From Telmatactis stephensoni (lineage: Eukaryota > Cnidaria > Anthozoa > Actiniaria > Isophelliidae): a DNA stretch of 64,000 nt. The DNA lies in the NCBI GenBank assembly GCA_029948255.1, contig JALIZF010001877.1:310001-374000 (forward strand). The letters are read 5' to 3'. Below the pieces are notes generated by a model, which did not search any database, had not been told where the DNA came from, and worked only from the letters and a program-made list of their open reading frames with translations. This document shows, one piece after another, positions 23,353-34,505 of the stretch. Position numbers and translations under genes: made by a program. How positions within the stretch are numbered: position 1 is the first letter of the stretch; each line of letters begins with the position of its first letter.

Positions 23353-24168
23353 TTATCTGGCGTGCTTTCCATGAAAGGTATGAAAGGTATCCAATAGTCG
23401 ACGGAATTCTATACGAGATTCCGCCTGCTTTATATTATTAGGTAGACTGTTCCATAATTCTGCTCCACTGTAAATAAAAGTACTTTTGAGGTAATTGGTG
23501 CGCGGCAGGGAAACACCCAATTTGTAGTCACGCAGTGAGCAGCTGGTGGTTCCACTCGTTAATACAAATTTAGAGTTTTTGAGTTTTTGCCATGATCCAA
23601 TTAACATATAAATTCCGTTTTAGCCATATTTAAAGTAAATTTGTTTATGGATAGCCAGTAACTGACTTTCCCCAAATCGGCATTAAGACGTGCTTGAATC
23701 GACGTTGGGTCACTATCATCGTGTGTCAGATGAGTATTGTCCGCATACATTCTTGACTTAGAGTTTGAAAGACAATTTGGTAGATCATTTATATACAAGA
23801 GGAATAACAAAGGGCCCAAGATTGTTCCTTGGGGTACACCACATTTTAAGCTACATGGTTCAGAAAGGGAACCATTGACAAAGCATTGTTGAGTGCGGGT
23901 ATTTAGATACGATTTAAACCAATTAAAGGAAACCCCTTGTATTCCATATGCGCACAACTTATATAAAAGAATTTCATGATCAACCGTGTCAAAAGCCTTT
24001 TTTTAGGTCTATAAACACTACAGCATTGATATTGCCACGGTCGATGTTATATGCCCAACTATCAGTTGCCTCTATTAACGCCGTGACGGTGGAGTGCAAA
24101 GAACAAAACCCCGAATGGTGTTTGGAAATTATACGATTTTGCGATAAACAACAATTTGTAACAAAGCT
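23353..24168 (-). pseudogene. Broken LINE ORF2 fragment with mutated RT centre
   Basis: This is a minus-strand reverse-transcriptase relic. Landmarks in order are ISKHHSGFCSLHSTVTALIE, then VVFIDLK, then AFDTVDHEILL, then GVPQGTILGPLLFLLYIND and SRMYADNTHL. The catalytic motif should be YADD; here it reads YADN, so one metal-binding aspartate is lost. An extra A in a run of seven (about 24000) shifts the frame between DLKK and AFDT. A second shift lies near 23605, after KTEF. Beyond MLIGSWQKLKN the usual block of well over 100 residues is missing, and the sequence jumps to the C-terminal YSGAELWNSLP. The element is therefore dead in four independent ways. Confidence 0.88.
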
Positions 24169-24295
24169 TTAGCCATTATATTCTAAAATCTGGAAACAAA
24201 ATTTAAAGGGAGGGGGGTCGTCACCGTGTCGTTTATTCACTAGACGGCGCTAATTTTAAGCAATTTTTAGGTAATACGACAGCAGCTTTCGAAAA

Positions 24296-24500
24296 AACGA
24301 AAATGAATGAATGAATGAATAAATGAATAACTTTATTTCGACATGTACGATAAATTAATCAACAGAGCTGAAGGGATCGTGCATTTAAAATAATTACAAA
24401 TACGAATGACTATAAAAGTATTAAAATTATAGACTGACTTTCCTTAAAATCTATGTAATTCTTTATTTGTACTAAACTTTGATTTACATACATAATATCA
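24296..24500 (-). mobile_element. LINE 3' tail remnant
   Basis: ATGAATGAATGAATG followed by AATAACTTTATTTCGACATG is, on the minus strand, an AATAAAG segment followed by an ATTC tetranucleotide tail. This is the usual 3' end of CR1/L2-type LINEs. The coding part is absent or unrecognisable. Confidence 0.5.
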
Positions 24501-25096
24501 AAAACGATTTGCCGAAATAGGTCTTTAACTTAAAAAATATATAAATAAATAAAAAACATCAAACAAACAAAACAAATAGGATATCCAAAAGACCAGAAGT
24601 GTACAGTTTATTACAAATCTTAAAGGTAACGCGTATTGGCAAGAAAATCAAAGCTACAAGACGTGCTTTACTGCATGTCTATTGACATCATTTCTAACAG
24701 TTAAGGGACCGTTGATTTTTTGAGCACTGGGGATTTGGGCGGGGGAGGAGGGGGGGGGGGTGGTGGTGGTTGTACATGGGAATTCAGAATTTTCATGACT
24801 CCTACCAAAATGGCAATTATTTTCATGTGCCACCCCCCTTGAAAGCAGTTTTAATTTCTAATGATCCCCCTCCCTCCTAAAAAAATTATCATGATTGAAA
24901 ATATAATTATAATTACATATACCATAAAAATCTAAAGTATGTGTAGTTATCATTAAGACCACTGTTTTTATTGCAATTCGGTTTTTTAAACTGATAAACA
25001 TGGGTGGATCCAGAGATTTTGGAATGGTGGGTGCGTTGCTTTTAGCCAAATATTGCTCCTGTGAATATTAAGTAACACAACTAGCAATGTTTAATA
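24501..25096. other. Non-coding stretch with a G-rich patch
   Basis: A G-rich patch (GGGCGGGGGAGGAGGGGG-type) lies near 24735-24770. Nothing else was recognised. Confidence 0.4.
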
Positions 25097-25187
25097 CACA
25101 GCATGAAATGCTGTATTTACACTTCTTTACGTAAGTCCTAAAGGCGCGTAAAGATTGATGGATATTTACCGTTATATTTACGGAGGA

Positions 25188-25610
25188 GTGAAAGGTGCGA
25201 AAAGATCGTAAAGAAACGTAAAGATACAGTAAAGGAACGTAAAAATATTGTTATTATAAAGTTGCTTTAAACAGGTCATAAAGATCCGTAAATATTCCGT
25301 CGTAAAGCTCACCGTAAAGGTGCGAAAAGACCGTAAAGACACGTGAAGAAACGTAAAGGCACGTAAAAATATAGGTAATTGTAAAGTTGCCTTAAACAGG
25401 TCATAAACCGGATCCGTAAATACTCCGTCGCAAAGTTTGCCGTAAAGGTTCGAGAAGAACGTAAAGACACGTGAAGAAACGTAAAGGCACGTAAAAATAT
25501 AGTTATTGTAAAGTTGCCTTAAACAAGTCATAAAGACCCGTAAATACTCCGTCGTAAAGTTTGACGTAAAGGTTCGAGAAGAACGTAAAGACATGTCAGT
25601 AAAGAAAAGC
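25188..25610. repeat. 125-bp tandem repeat (3.4 copies)
   Basis: Units begin near 25188, 25315, 25442 and 25565. Each opens with GTAAAGGTGCGAAAAGA or GTAAAGGTTCGAGAAGA, continues through GTAAAGTTGCCTTAAACA, and ends near CCGTCGTAAAGTTT. The fourth copy breaks off after about 45 bp. The long minus-strand frame over it reflects this repeat. Confidence 0.85.
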
Positions 25611-26124
25611 AAAACTATGTAAAAATCTTGGTATGTACCGACTGCAAAAATTTTAATTTTAGAATGGGTTAGTTTAATTCTCTGTTTGAGTAAAAGTCGG
25701 CTATCACCCAATACTGATTGATTAAAAACTTACTATCTACCCAATTTTTTTCTTTGAGTAAAATAAGTCAGCTTTTACTCAATAATTGAGTACAGTCAGT
25801 CTACTCAAAAACTGGTCAGGAATACTCTATTAACTTTGTTAGGATCGACTGTTATAGTCTTCTGTGGTTGAAAAAGCATTACATTAGATTTTTAAAATAT
25901 ATATCAAAGCTGCCTTTAGGTCACTTTAGGGCCGCTAAATTTTACAGATGATTATGTCGATTACTTCAAGAACTCAATAACAAATCTGGAACGAATCAAT
26001 TTTAATTAATGTATAACACGATCACCGGAAGTATTTACCAAAGCTGACCAATCATGACGCGCCATTTGATATTTGAACTCTTGCCGCTCAATTACAAATT
26101 CGTTGATGTTCGTTATGGTTGTTG

Positions 26125-26702
26125 AACACGCGTGAATTCTATGAAGTTTGTCTCGATAAATATGCCCTCTATTGCCACAAAGATCTTCAGCTTGTTGCTC
26201 GATTCAATGAAAGATACAAAGAAAAACTTTTACTTAAAAATATTGGCCGAGAAGAAACTGATAGAACAGCTTAAAAGCTGTGACTGGGATTTAAGCTTAT
26301 GTTCTGATGCTTGGCGCCATACATTTAACCGATCTCCAATCGATTCTAAAGCTAAGATAACTTTTTGGTAAGTAGCATTTGTTGAAATTTATATTTTAAA
26401 AGTAAGCTATAGTGTTATAGTGTTGACGCGTTGTCAGTCCGTTTCTATGGAAGATTTGACTCGCGCGAGATCGAAATGAGCGAAATGAGTTGATTCATAT
26501 GAGTCGAGAGCGCGTTAATCTTCGTGGTGAATTAGCATCAAAAGAAGTGGATATAATTAAAAGTTTCTTATGTGATTGTTTCTAGGATGCTAAAGACCAT
26601 TCGAAGGTCTTTGACCGTCTGCGAAGCTTACTGTTTCCGTCTCCAGTTTACAAGCAAGTAAATGACCTAATGTCGCGCTACGATACCTTAATTCTAGTAT
26701 AA
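26125..26702 (+). pseudogene. Possible two-exon gene fragment inside the CGTAAAG element
   Basis: A coding-like patch (frame containing CLDKYALYCHKDLQLVAR, 26125-26263) leads towards a good donor site, TTTTTG then GTAAGT at 26368. After about 217 bp an acceptor (TTGTTTCTAG, ending 26585) opens a clean 38-codon frame beginning DAKDHSKVFDRLRSLL and ending in a stop at 26702. The two patches are in the same frame across the proposed splice, but stop codons at about 26264-26360 interrupt the first. A different frame is open through that part. I do not recognise the protein. It may be a captured or decayed gene fragment; this is inference. Confidence 0.3.
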
Positions 26703-27450
26703 TGGACTGATAAGACTAGATCATGCTGTATTGGATACGTTGAAACAGAGTATTTTATGTATATTTTGAAATTCAAATATTTTAAATATATTTAGAGATT
26801 TTGAAATGTAATTTCACTAAGAAGGTTATTGTTTTTTTAATAAAATATATTTACTCTTTAAATCGTATTATATCTATGATATGAACAAGCTTCTCAAAAT
26901 GTAGGATTTGGAGGTCATTACATTTGCTTTAGAGCGCTAACACTAAAACCATGAAACAACCAAGCAACCTAGCAATTAGAAGTGCGCGTAAATGTAGCTT
27001 TGGGGATATTTACGACTAAAAATGTACGCGTGAAAGTCGGTTTTTGCATCTTTACGATAACGACTGTACGCATAAATAGTGATTTTGCGCATCTTTTCCA
27101 TCACGAATATACCCGTAAAGATTGCTTTTGCGCATCTTTACGATGGCGATTGTACGCGTAAATACTGGTTTTGCGCATCTTTTCCATCACAAATGATACT
27201 CGTAAAGATTGCTTTTGCGCATCTCTACGATGACGATTATATGCGTTAATGCGACATTTACGGATCTTTTGAGTTCCGTAAATATACCGGTAAATTATGT
27301 CTGTAACGGCACCTTTACAATCACCGTGATAGTACCGTAAATACAATCTTTACGCACTTGTAAATAATGCCGTAAAGAGGCGTAAACTATTTCTTTACGG
27401 AACCTTTGTGGATTCTTTACGGACACGTAAATACAGCTTTTCATGCTGTG

Positions 27451-27815
27451 ATATTTCTCTACCAAAGTCTGTCAGAACTAAATCCATGGTCTGTTATATA
27501 TTGGACATATGTACAAATGTGTTCAAAGGTATTTCTTTCTATCACCAGGCGATGTATGAACTCTATTGTATGACAATATTAGGCTAATGTATCAGAAGCG
27601 TTTTGCAAATGCGAGCGCGAAAGGCGAGCCGCTCGGACACAATTTGATTTGTAGATGTTCACAGTGACTACTTTCCAGTTAATATGAGGTGCTTTTGCAT
27701 CACAAGTGCAAGCCACAATAGAGACTTGTAGTGCCACACTTACAAATGGTTGCTTTGAACCTTAGATTTAGAATAAAATCGAATATGTATTTAGCTCTTT
27801 CATTGTTAGGGCGAA
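27451..27815. other. Non-coding stretch
   Basis: Nothing recognised. Confidence 0.4.
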
Positions 27816-28706
27816 CAGAGTAATGCCCAAGCGATCGCTGACAAGGTAGCAGACTGGTCGCGCAGAAATAAAGTACAGCTGAATAGGGAGAAATGTAAAG
27901 AGCTTCAAATATCATTTGCAAAAGTTAAGAGAGATTTGCCTCCAATAGTTATAGAGGGTGAAAATATTGAAGTTGTTGATAATGTAAAACTCCTAGGTCT
28001 TACAATTTCTAGCGATCTAAGATGGAATAATCATGTTTGTGAAGTTATTAAGAAGGTGTCAAAAAGGATCTATTTTCTTACACAATTGAGAAGAGCTAAC
28101 GTCTCGCAGAGCGATTTATGCCATTTTTATACAATGTGCATACGTACAATTATCGACTATGCTGCGCCCGTTTTTCATTTTGCCTTGCCATTGTATTTAG
28201 TGAATGAGTTAGAACGCTTACAGAAGCGTGCTATGCGTATTATTTGCCCTAATGTTGAGTACAGCCGCGCACTTTCAATCCTTGGGTTACCTACCATTAA
28301 CGATCATCACGAAAATATTTGTACGCGTACATTCAATAATATTGTAAATGACAGTGAGCATAAACTAAACAACCTCTTGCCAAAACCATTTGAATGTAAT
28401 AACTACAATCTTAGACATGTCCCAAAGTTTTCAATTCCTCGTTATCGGACAAACAGGTTTAGAGATAGTTTTATAATTAAATCAGCCATTCGCGCAAATA
28501 ATTAATTATGATCTTAGCCATCCGTTTGGAATTTTATTATTATTTATGTTTTTAGATCTTATTATATATATATTTATATTAGAATTAGTTGACAAACTAT
28601 TTTTTAGCTTTAATTTTGATTTTATTTTATTTTGTAAATACGCAATTCAGCCTCACGGCTGCAATGTATTTGTTAATAAAGTACCTTACCGTACCTTACC
28701 TTACCT
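27816..28706 (+). mobile_element. 5'-truncated LINE with ACCTT tail
   Basis: This is a plus-strand fragment of a non-LTR retrotransposon: the end of ORF2, then about 200 bp of 3' sequence including TAATAAAGTACC, ending in GTACCTTACCGTACCTTACC-type repeats (28681-28706). The truncation and the repeat tail are typical of CR1/L2 insertions. It lacks the endonuclease and the catalytic RT residues. Confidence 0.85.
27819..28505 (+). pseudogene. LINE ORF2 C-terminal fragment
   Basis: The open frame begins upstream of the first methionine (27936), around AIADKVADWSRRNKVQLN, which corresponds to the helix after the YADD motif. It continues through NVKLLGLTISSDLRWNNHV, then YAAPVFHFALP, then LQKRAMRIICPNVEYS and a C-terminal NLRHVPKFSIPRYRTNRF. 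All are family landmarks. It is uninterrupted for about 227 codons, so this insertion is probably younger than the one at 13.9 kb. Confidence 0.85.
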
Positions 28707-29505
28707 TTGTTAGCGTGAAGCGCAAGTCGCTTGGCAAAAATGTTGCCGTAAAGGAGTTCACAATGACTATTTTGAAATAGACGAATACTTTTTCTATAAT
28801 TTCTGCACAGAGCCGATCAATTTCCGCCATTTTATGCAGAATAAGTTTGTGCCATCTTGCAATATCTATAGTTATGAATGCTATTAAAAATAGTGAATGC
28901 CGGTGTCTTCACCTGACATTTTGAGGATTTCGCCCTCCTCAAAATGTGTCCTCCCGGGAACGAATTCACTGGGAAATTCGCCTTCCCCGGGTCGAATTTT
29001 CCATTAAATTTCCCCCCTTCCCCCCTCTTTCGTCCTCCCTCTGTGAATTTCGTCCCCCTCCCTTGAGTTCTTGTGAAAATTACGAAATTGCCAAGTGTTT
29101 TAACAACAGAATGTTGTGCGTGAGACATTCTTGTATCAAAAGTTATCATTTTATACTAATCATGTTCAATATCTAATCAGATAATTGTCCATTAGACCAA
29201 AAAATGAATGTACTTTGTAACATTTCGATTCTGTATGATTTGCATTTCGCAAAAGCGTCTCTGTGGGATCGATCAGTCTAATTTGGTAAGTAAAATGTAC
29301 TTTCCTTTGTGTAATTGACCAGCTCTAGTTTACTAATCATCAAGCTCTTAGAATTTAGGGTTGGCACCTAAAAAAATTGTGCCCTTGAATAGGGGCTAGT
29401 CGCAAAAAAATTAAGTGTGAAAGGAGGGGTCACCTTAAAATCAATTGCTATTGTCATTGTGTTTGGTGTCGAATACAATAGAATCAAACTTTTTGCTACT
29501 GTCAA
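28707..29505. other. Non-coding stretch
   Basis: A C-rich run (CCCCCTTCCCCCCTC) lies near 29015. No gene or repeat was recognised. Confidence 0.4.
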
Positions 29506-29699
29506 CTTTAGCTAGGAGACGATTAATTCATTTAAGCTAGTGACTGTTGATTCCTTACTAGATAGACTGTTCCACGCTATTGCTTCTCTGTATCGTATGG
29601 AGTTCATGGTAAAATTCATTTCTGGTCTTTGAAGGATGATATCTCTATATTTCTTCTACTTTCGCGGCTTGAATTCCTCTGTACAAACAAAGTTATTAG
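29506..29699 (-). pseudogene. Short LINE ORF2 C-terminal remnant
   Basis: On the minus strand the stretch reads IRYREAIAWNSLSSKEST, matching the C-terminal YxGAxxWNSLP landmark of LINE ORF2. Upstream the frame has a stop (after FKPRK). The fragment runs directly into a MITE at 29700. Confidence 0.6.
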
Positions 29700-29933
29700 A
29701 GTGGAATGGTTAGGCAACCCGTCATTGTTCTATTCAAACATGCATGTTGAGTAAGGCCTTGACTGTGCACAATCTTTTGTTTTACCTTCATTTATTATGC
29801 TTGACTGACCTGACCCAAACGTTTTCATTGGCTGATTGTCTAATATATGTAGGAATGCTTTTGTTTTGTGCACTTTCACGGTTTGAAAAAGTGAACAAAA
29901 AAACAGAACAATGGGTTGCCTAACCATTCCACT
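29700..29933. mobile_element. MITE with AGTGGAATGG ends
   Basis: The left end AGTGGAATGGTTAGGCAACC and the right end GGTTGCCTAACCATTCCACT are perfect inverted copies, with a further ATTGTTCT pair inside. No clear target duplication was seen. 234 bp, non-coding. Confidence 0.8.
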
Positions 29934-30210
29934 TTTCAAAACTATCGAGTTTAAATTGTTATGACGTCACGATGACATCATAGAAATCATTTACTACTGC
30001 ATACGTCGAGAATATGATCTAAGCTTTCAAATCAAGTGCCAATTAATCTACATCATAACGAAGAATCACAACAATCTATGAGAGCCTTTTGGAAATATGA
30101 AGCAGCGAATATTTTAAGACAAAAAAAGAAGATTCCTCCTTGTTGTAATTTTGTCGTCAAAGTTTATAAATTCAACAATATTTTGGGACTACGTTGTAGT
30201 TTTAGGTTAA

Positions 30211-31846
30211 CTAGACGCCTAATAGGCGTTCACTCGGGCTACACCTGTGTATAGTACTTGGGGAGAAATGGAGAACAGAAGTTGATGGAAACCAGTTTGA
30301 CTTGTCAGTGTCTTTTGATTGCAAAAATGCATGACAAGTACTCCCAGAGTAGAACACAAATTATATTGGGGAGAAAGTAGTTTGTACATAATTGTACCAC
30401 ATCATGATGGTTATTAATATACTGCTGGTCTAGCTTTTTATCACACCATATACAGTATACAGTCTGCTTTATTTTGTAAATGCCTACCAAATGATCCAAT
30501 ATGATCTATAGATAATACATTATAGCTCAGACAATTTAAATTTCTATTCTGTACTTTTTTACTTTGATTTATGGAAACAAAACTTACAAACTGTGGCAGA
30601 CTGTTTCAATGTCCAAGTTAAAATGATTTTGATATTGCTGTTGTCACATTGGTAGATTCTAGAAGTACCACAGTTACCTTTCTATGAAATCATTTCAGTT
30701 TCTTAACACAACTTTTCAATACATGTATTACCATGTTTTTAATATGGAGCAGATCAATGATTATAGCAGTAGTCAGTTGCTGATGCTTTATTTGAAGAAG
30801 TGTAATGTCATACAATATATGCTCATTACCGATACCATATATAGCTCCTCCGTGCACATCAATCTGATACTACTACATACAGTAATACCTTCAATTCAAA
30901 TCCACTTTATCTTGTTTCTGTGAACATGGTTGAACAAAGCTTGTTCAAATTTGTGGTTGAGTATCACTTTTCATTGATTGAAAATATCATTTCGTACATT
31001 CTAAAATTATTCTTCAATTGTTGCTAATATAAGGTCTCATAAACATTACTATCATTTCCATGATTATCCATCACTATATTTTTATCTGCTAACATTGAGC
31101 ATGATTGACAATAAAGTGCATTCAATATAATCATGACATTGTACAAAATACAGCAGATTGCACTAAATATTTATAAGTTAATAACAAAAAATCATTTGTT
31201 TTCCATTGTTTATTTGGTGTAATTTTGCACCATTTACTAATTTCTGTTTCCTGGCTTAATTATTTAATACACCTTAGTCACCTTATTACGCAAAGGCAAG
31301 AATCCTGAGTCTTTCTAGTTTTAAAATTGTAGATATGTTAGTTAATTAGTTCGTTTTTAACACGGCTCTCAGGAAGAGCATGACGGTAGACACCGTGTAA
31401 GCAAATATTATGTGCAAGCAGTGGTGAAATATTATTAATTTAAACAAACTACTGATCTATTAAAGACAATATCTCCGTGTCTTACATGTCTGTCCTCAAG
31501 TGAAGTTCGCTGCCACAAATCGATCTGTCTCGTGTTCTTGGACGATCAATACATTATAAGTTGATTACAACAGCTGGTAAGAAGGTCATCACTAAATTCG
31601 AGAATTCGATATTAACGATTAAAGCAAAGTATCTTGAGATTAAAAGCCAATAGTTCGAAAAATTCCGATTGATAGCGTCCGCCATTTTGTTCTTATAAAT
31701 CTCTCGCGACCACAGGAAGCCTCGTGGTCAACAGTGTACCCCAAAGGCTTCTGGGTAATTTGCCGATTTGCGACGTTGATAGATAGATAGATAGATAGAC
31801 CGAAAAGGTAAACCTAGACTCGAGCTACCACAGGTAGCCCGAGTAA
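30211..31846 (-). mobile_element. Helitron-like non-autonomous element (copy B)
   Basis: Read on the minus strand the element ends in AACGCCTATTAGGCGT, a hairpin, directly followed by CTAG and then T, the Helitron-type terminus. About 440 bp at this end match copy A at 22730-23145. At the far end (31824-31846) CTCGAGCTACCACAGGTAG and the following CCCGAGT repeat, in inverse, the sub-terminal ACTCGGGCTAC of the 3' end. A GATA microsatellite (31771-31800) sits near that end. Shared sub-terminal inverted repeats with a microsatellite recall Helentron-type elements. The 5' boundary is uncertain, and no Rep/helicase frame exists here. Confidence 0.5.
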
Positions 31847-32135
31847 AAATATTTCTAATTCAAATATGAATGAAATCTTTTCATTTGTCTTAAGTTTATA
31901 AAATTTCTACAGTTATATACGTGGTTCTTATATCCTGAACTAGTTGCAATATAGATAAACTACTGAATACGGCATTTAAACATCGTCGATGAATTTGTTC
32001 TAAATCAGAATATGTAAACAGAAATCCTTTATTATCAGGATATGGAATGTTGCACCATTACTAAATACTGTAGAGTTTAAAGAGCATCGAAGAGTTTAAT
32101 TTTGCGGCAGTCAAACAAAAATACGAACGCATACA
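31847..32135. other. Non-coding stretch
   Basis: Nothing recognised. Confidence 0.4.
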
Positions 32136-32294
32136 GATAGAGTGATTTTCACCGGACTGTGAAATGGTTACTAAGCTAATAGACACTAATAAACTCTGCA
32201 CCCATTGTTTTCTTTTGTTGCAATACAACTATTAGACACTATTAAACACTGACTATTAGTAATTGTTTCACAGTCCGATGAAAATCACTCTATC
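32136..32294. mobile_element. MITE with GATAGAGTGATTTTCA ends
   Basis: The ends GATAGAGTGATTTTCACCGG and CCGATGAAAATCACTCTATC (one mismatch) are inverted copies, continued by GACTGTGAAA and TTTCACAGTC. Inside, TATTAGACACTA-type sequence is repeated. 159 bp, non-coding. Confidence 0.75.
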
Positions 32295-32316
32295 AACGCT
32301 CATCATTACTTATTTA

Positions 32317-34502
32317 TAGCGGAGCTCCCGCGCGGGCCGAAGGCCCGCGCGAGCGGAGCACCATACCTAAGAAAAAATGGTAACCCATCGAGTTGATTTT
32401 TCATGGACACACAGGGAGCCCAACGGCTGTACGTCCGTCCGTACATACATACATACATACATACATACGTCCGTACATACGTCCGTGTACATCGCGATGC
32501 TGATTGGCTGATTGCTTTTTGGCGCCAACTTGACGCGCGCTGACACTTTGAAAACTGAAAATTTACAAGTTTCCTTGCAGTTTTAACTTGCAAAGCTTAA
32601 AAGTAGTATTCTCGAAACCTCGTAAAAATTTAGCGATTTTGATGAACATTAATCTGTGCCAATCTTGACAGGTTAAAGCGAAAAAAACCGTACGTTTGAA
32701 TTTTTTTCGGGCCTGGTGTCGTTTCAAAAACTGCTCGAAAGACGAAAGACACAGAGGATATTTTCAAAGTTGGACGACTTTTTAGTTGGATTCGTAGTTT
32801 AAAAAAATTCCTCATAATGAATAAGTCATTGAGGATCGTGTATTCTTCGTTTCGTGAAGATGCCTTCAATAAAGCTGCTTAAAAATCTAGCCAAAGTTGG
32901 AAATAAATCAAGAATCGTCTGCATTGAGCGTGAAACAAGGACCAGTATGCTTCGAAAAGACAACAAGGAAAGCACTTCAAGGTAAAGACCCTGGCCAGAA
33001 AATGATATCAAAAAGTCTCTTGTACCTATATTTGATCTTTTATCTTTGATTTGGGATTGATGACTTAAAAAAAACCTTTTATGCACGTTGAACTGTGGCC
33101 AAGTTTAAAGAAACACTCGATCAAGCCTTACATGAAAATAATGTACAACGACATTTTGTTTTACGGTGAACTTTTTGCACTAGTTCTAATAATAATAAAA
33201 TTAGTAAAAAAATTGATTTTGAACTTATTTCAACCCCACTAATGTGTAAATACAGCTCAAGTTTTGGTCTGGAATTTAATGAAACAATTGACAGGAAAAA
33301 AAGAAGGAATTTTGCCATGCAAACTAGAATTGTTTTTATACTTTATTCATCTGGATGAAGTTGCTCAGTGAGCCCTGTGAAGCCTTAAATACAGACTGAA
33401 AATGCTTAATTCCTTGTTTTCTTGTTATTTCAATTAGCTGTTTTTATAATCACTTTAAATTGTATTATCAGTGTAATCTGGAAGAGAAAAGTGGGAGACA
33501 AGTATTCGCCTAGCTAGTGTGTCATTCTTTTCTACATTAAATAACAAAACAAAATAACAACAACAACCACAAAAAACAAGATGTCACAAATATAGTGAAG
33601 ACAGACAAATCAATATATGTTGTTCTGTAATATTCAGGATGTCGAAAAGGTTTAATTACTTGTATCAATTTAAAAAAATGTTTTGGAGATTTTGCTTTCT
33701 ATTTCTGAAAATTATGAACCCTTACAAAGTCAGTTATGAAATCTGACAGTGAATCTGAATATTAAAATTTACTGTAACAAAGGTCACTGAGCATACAAGC
33801 CCATACAATATACAAACCAAAACCAAAACTTATTTTAAAAATGCTTTTTAAATAATCTTCATTTCAACTTTTTCAATTACCACAGGAAGCCCAATTCATT
33901 TGAATCAAGAACATAAAAAAATTAAAATTGAAATTGGAGCTTTGCTTTTAGGTAGTAGTTGTTTTGAGTTGTTTTACAATTTCATCTAAAGTCATGATTA
34001 GTGTAACCTGGAAGAGAGAATTCTTGTTTCGTGTAAAGACAACTATTTATCAGTGTCATTCTACTCTACATAATAAAAAAAAAACCAAGATGCCACAATA
34101 CTGTCAAGACAGAAAAATCTAAATATAATTTTCTGCAATGTCTAATTGTTTAATTGAAGGATGTTGAATTAGGTTCAGTATTTATGTGAATGAAATCAGT
34201 TTGAGGGATTTTTGCATCCTATTTCTGAGAATTATGAAGCACTACTACTAAGTCAATTATAAAATCTGACACAAATATCTGAATAAATATCACTATGGTC
34301 ACTGAGTTGAAAGCCTTATAATTCTCAGGAGACTGAAGGGCAAGAAATAAAGCTTGATCTATAGTCTTTATTTCAACTTTTACAACAAAATGCAATATTT
34401 GTTTGCCTATTACCACAGCAAGCCCAATTCATTTGAATCAAAAACGTCAAAATAAAACAAAGTATTTAAAATTATTATTATATTTAAATGGGAGCTCCGC
34501 TA
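32317..34502. mobile_element. 2.2-kb TIR element with TTA target duplication
   Basis: TAGCGGAGCTCCC at the left and GGGAGCTCCGCTA at the right are 13-bp perfect inverted ends. TTA flanks both (32314-32316 and 34503-34505), as in PIF/Harbinger-type insertions. Just inside the left end is a perfect GC-rich hairpin (GCGCGGGCC, GAA, GGCCCGCGC), then an ATAC microsatellite near 32441-32470. The right half is a diverged tandem duplication. No transposase frame was recognised; open frames of 65-95 codons here show no known motif. Confidence 0.7.
33440..34480. repeat. Diverged tandem duplication, about 520 bp per unit
   Basis: Matching landmarks occur in the same order in both halves: AGTGTAATCTGGAAGAGA and AGTGTAACCTGGAAGAGA; then GTGTCATTCTTTTCTACAT and GTGTCATTCTACTCTACAT; then AAGATGTCACAA and AAGATGCCACAA; then CCTATTTCTGAGAATTATGA and its variant; then CCACAGGAAGCCCAATTCAT and CCACAGCAAGCCCAATTCAT. 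The second unit ends at the right end of the TIR element. Confidence 0.7.
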
Positions 34503-34505
34503 TTA

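Larger units (their letters stand above)
25097..27450. mobile_element. 2.35-kb TIR element packed with CGTAAAG repeats
   Basis: The left end CACAGCATGAAATGCTGTA (continuing TTTACAC) and the right end TACAGCTTTTCATGCTGTG are inverted copies; each is also partly palindromic. Both ends lead into sub-terminal DNA rich in CGTAAAG or its complement CTTTACG. The left side holds three full copies of a 125-bp unit (25188-25564) plus a partial one; the right side (26985-27440) has shorter, more diverged repeats in the opposite sense. Between them is ordinary AT-rich DNA with coding-like patches at 26125-26367 and 26586-26702. The target duplication is unclear (ATA at most). No transposase was recognised. 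Confidence 0.65.

Noticed and set aside
22730..30655. The inverted 430-bp pair as terminal repeats of one 8-kb transposon
   Set aside because: The Helitron-type termini face inward, and the segment between holds unrelated LINE fragments and another TIR element, so two separate insertions fit better.
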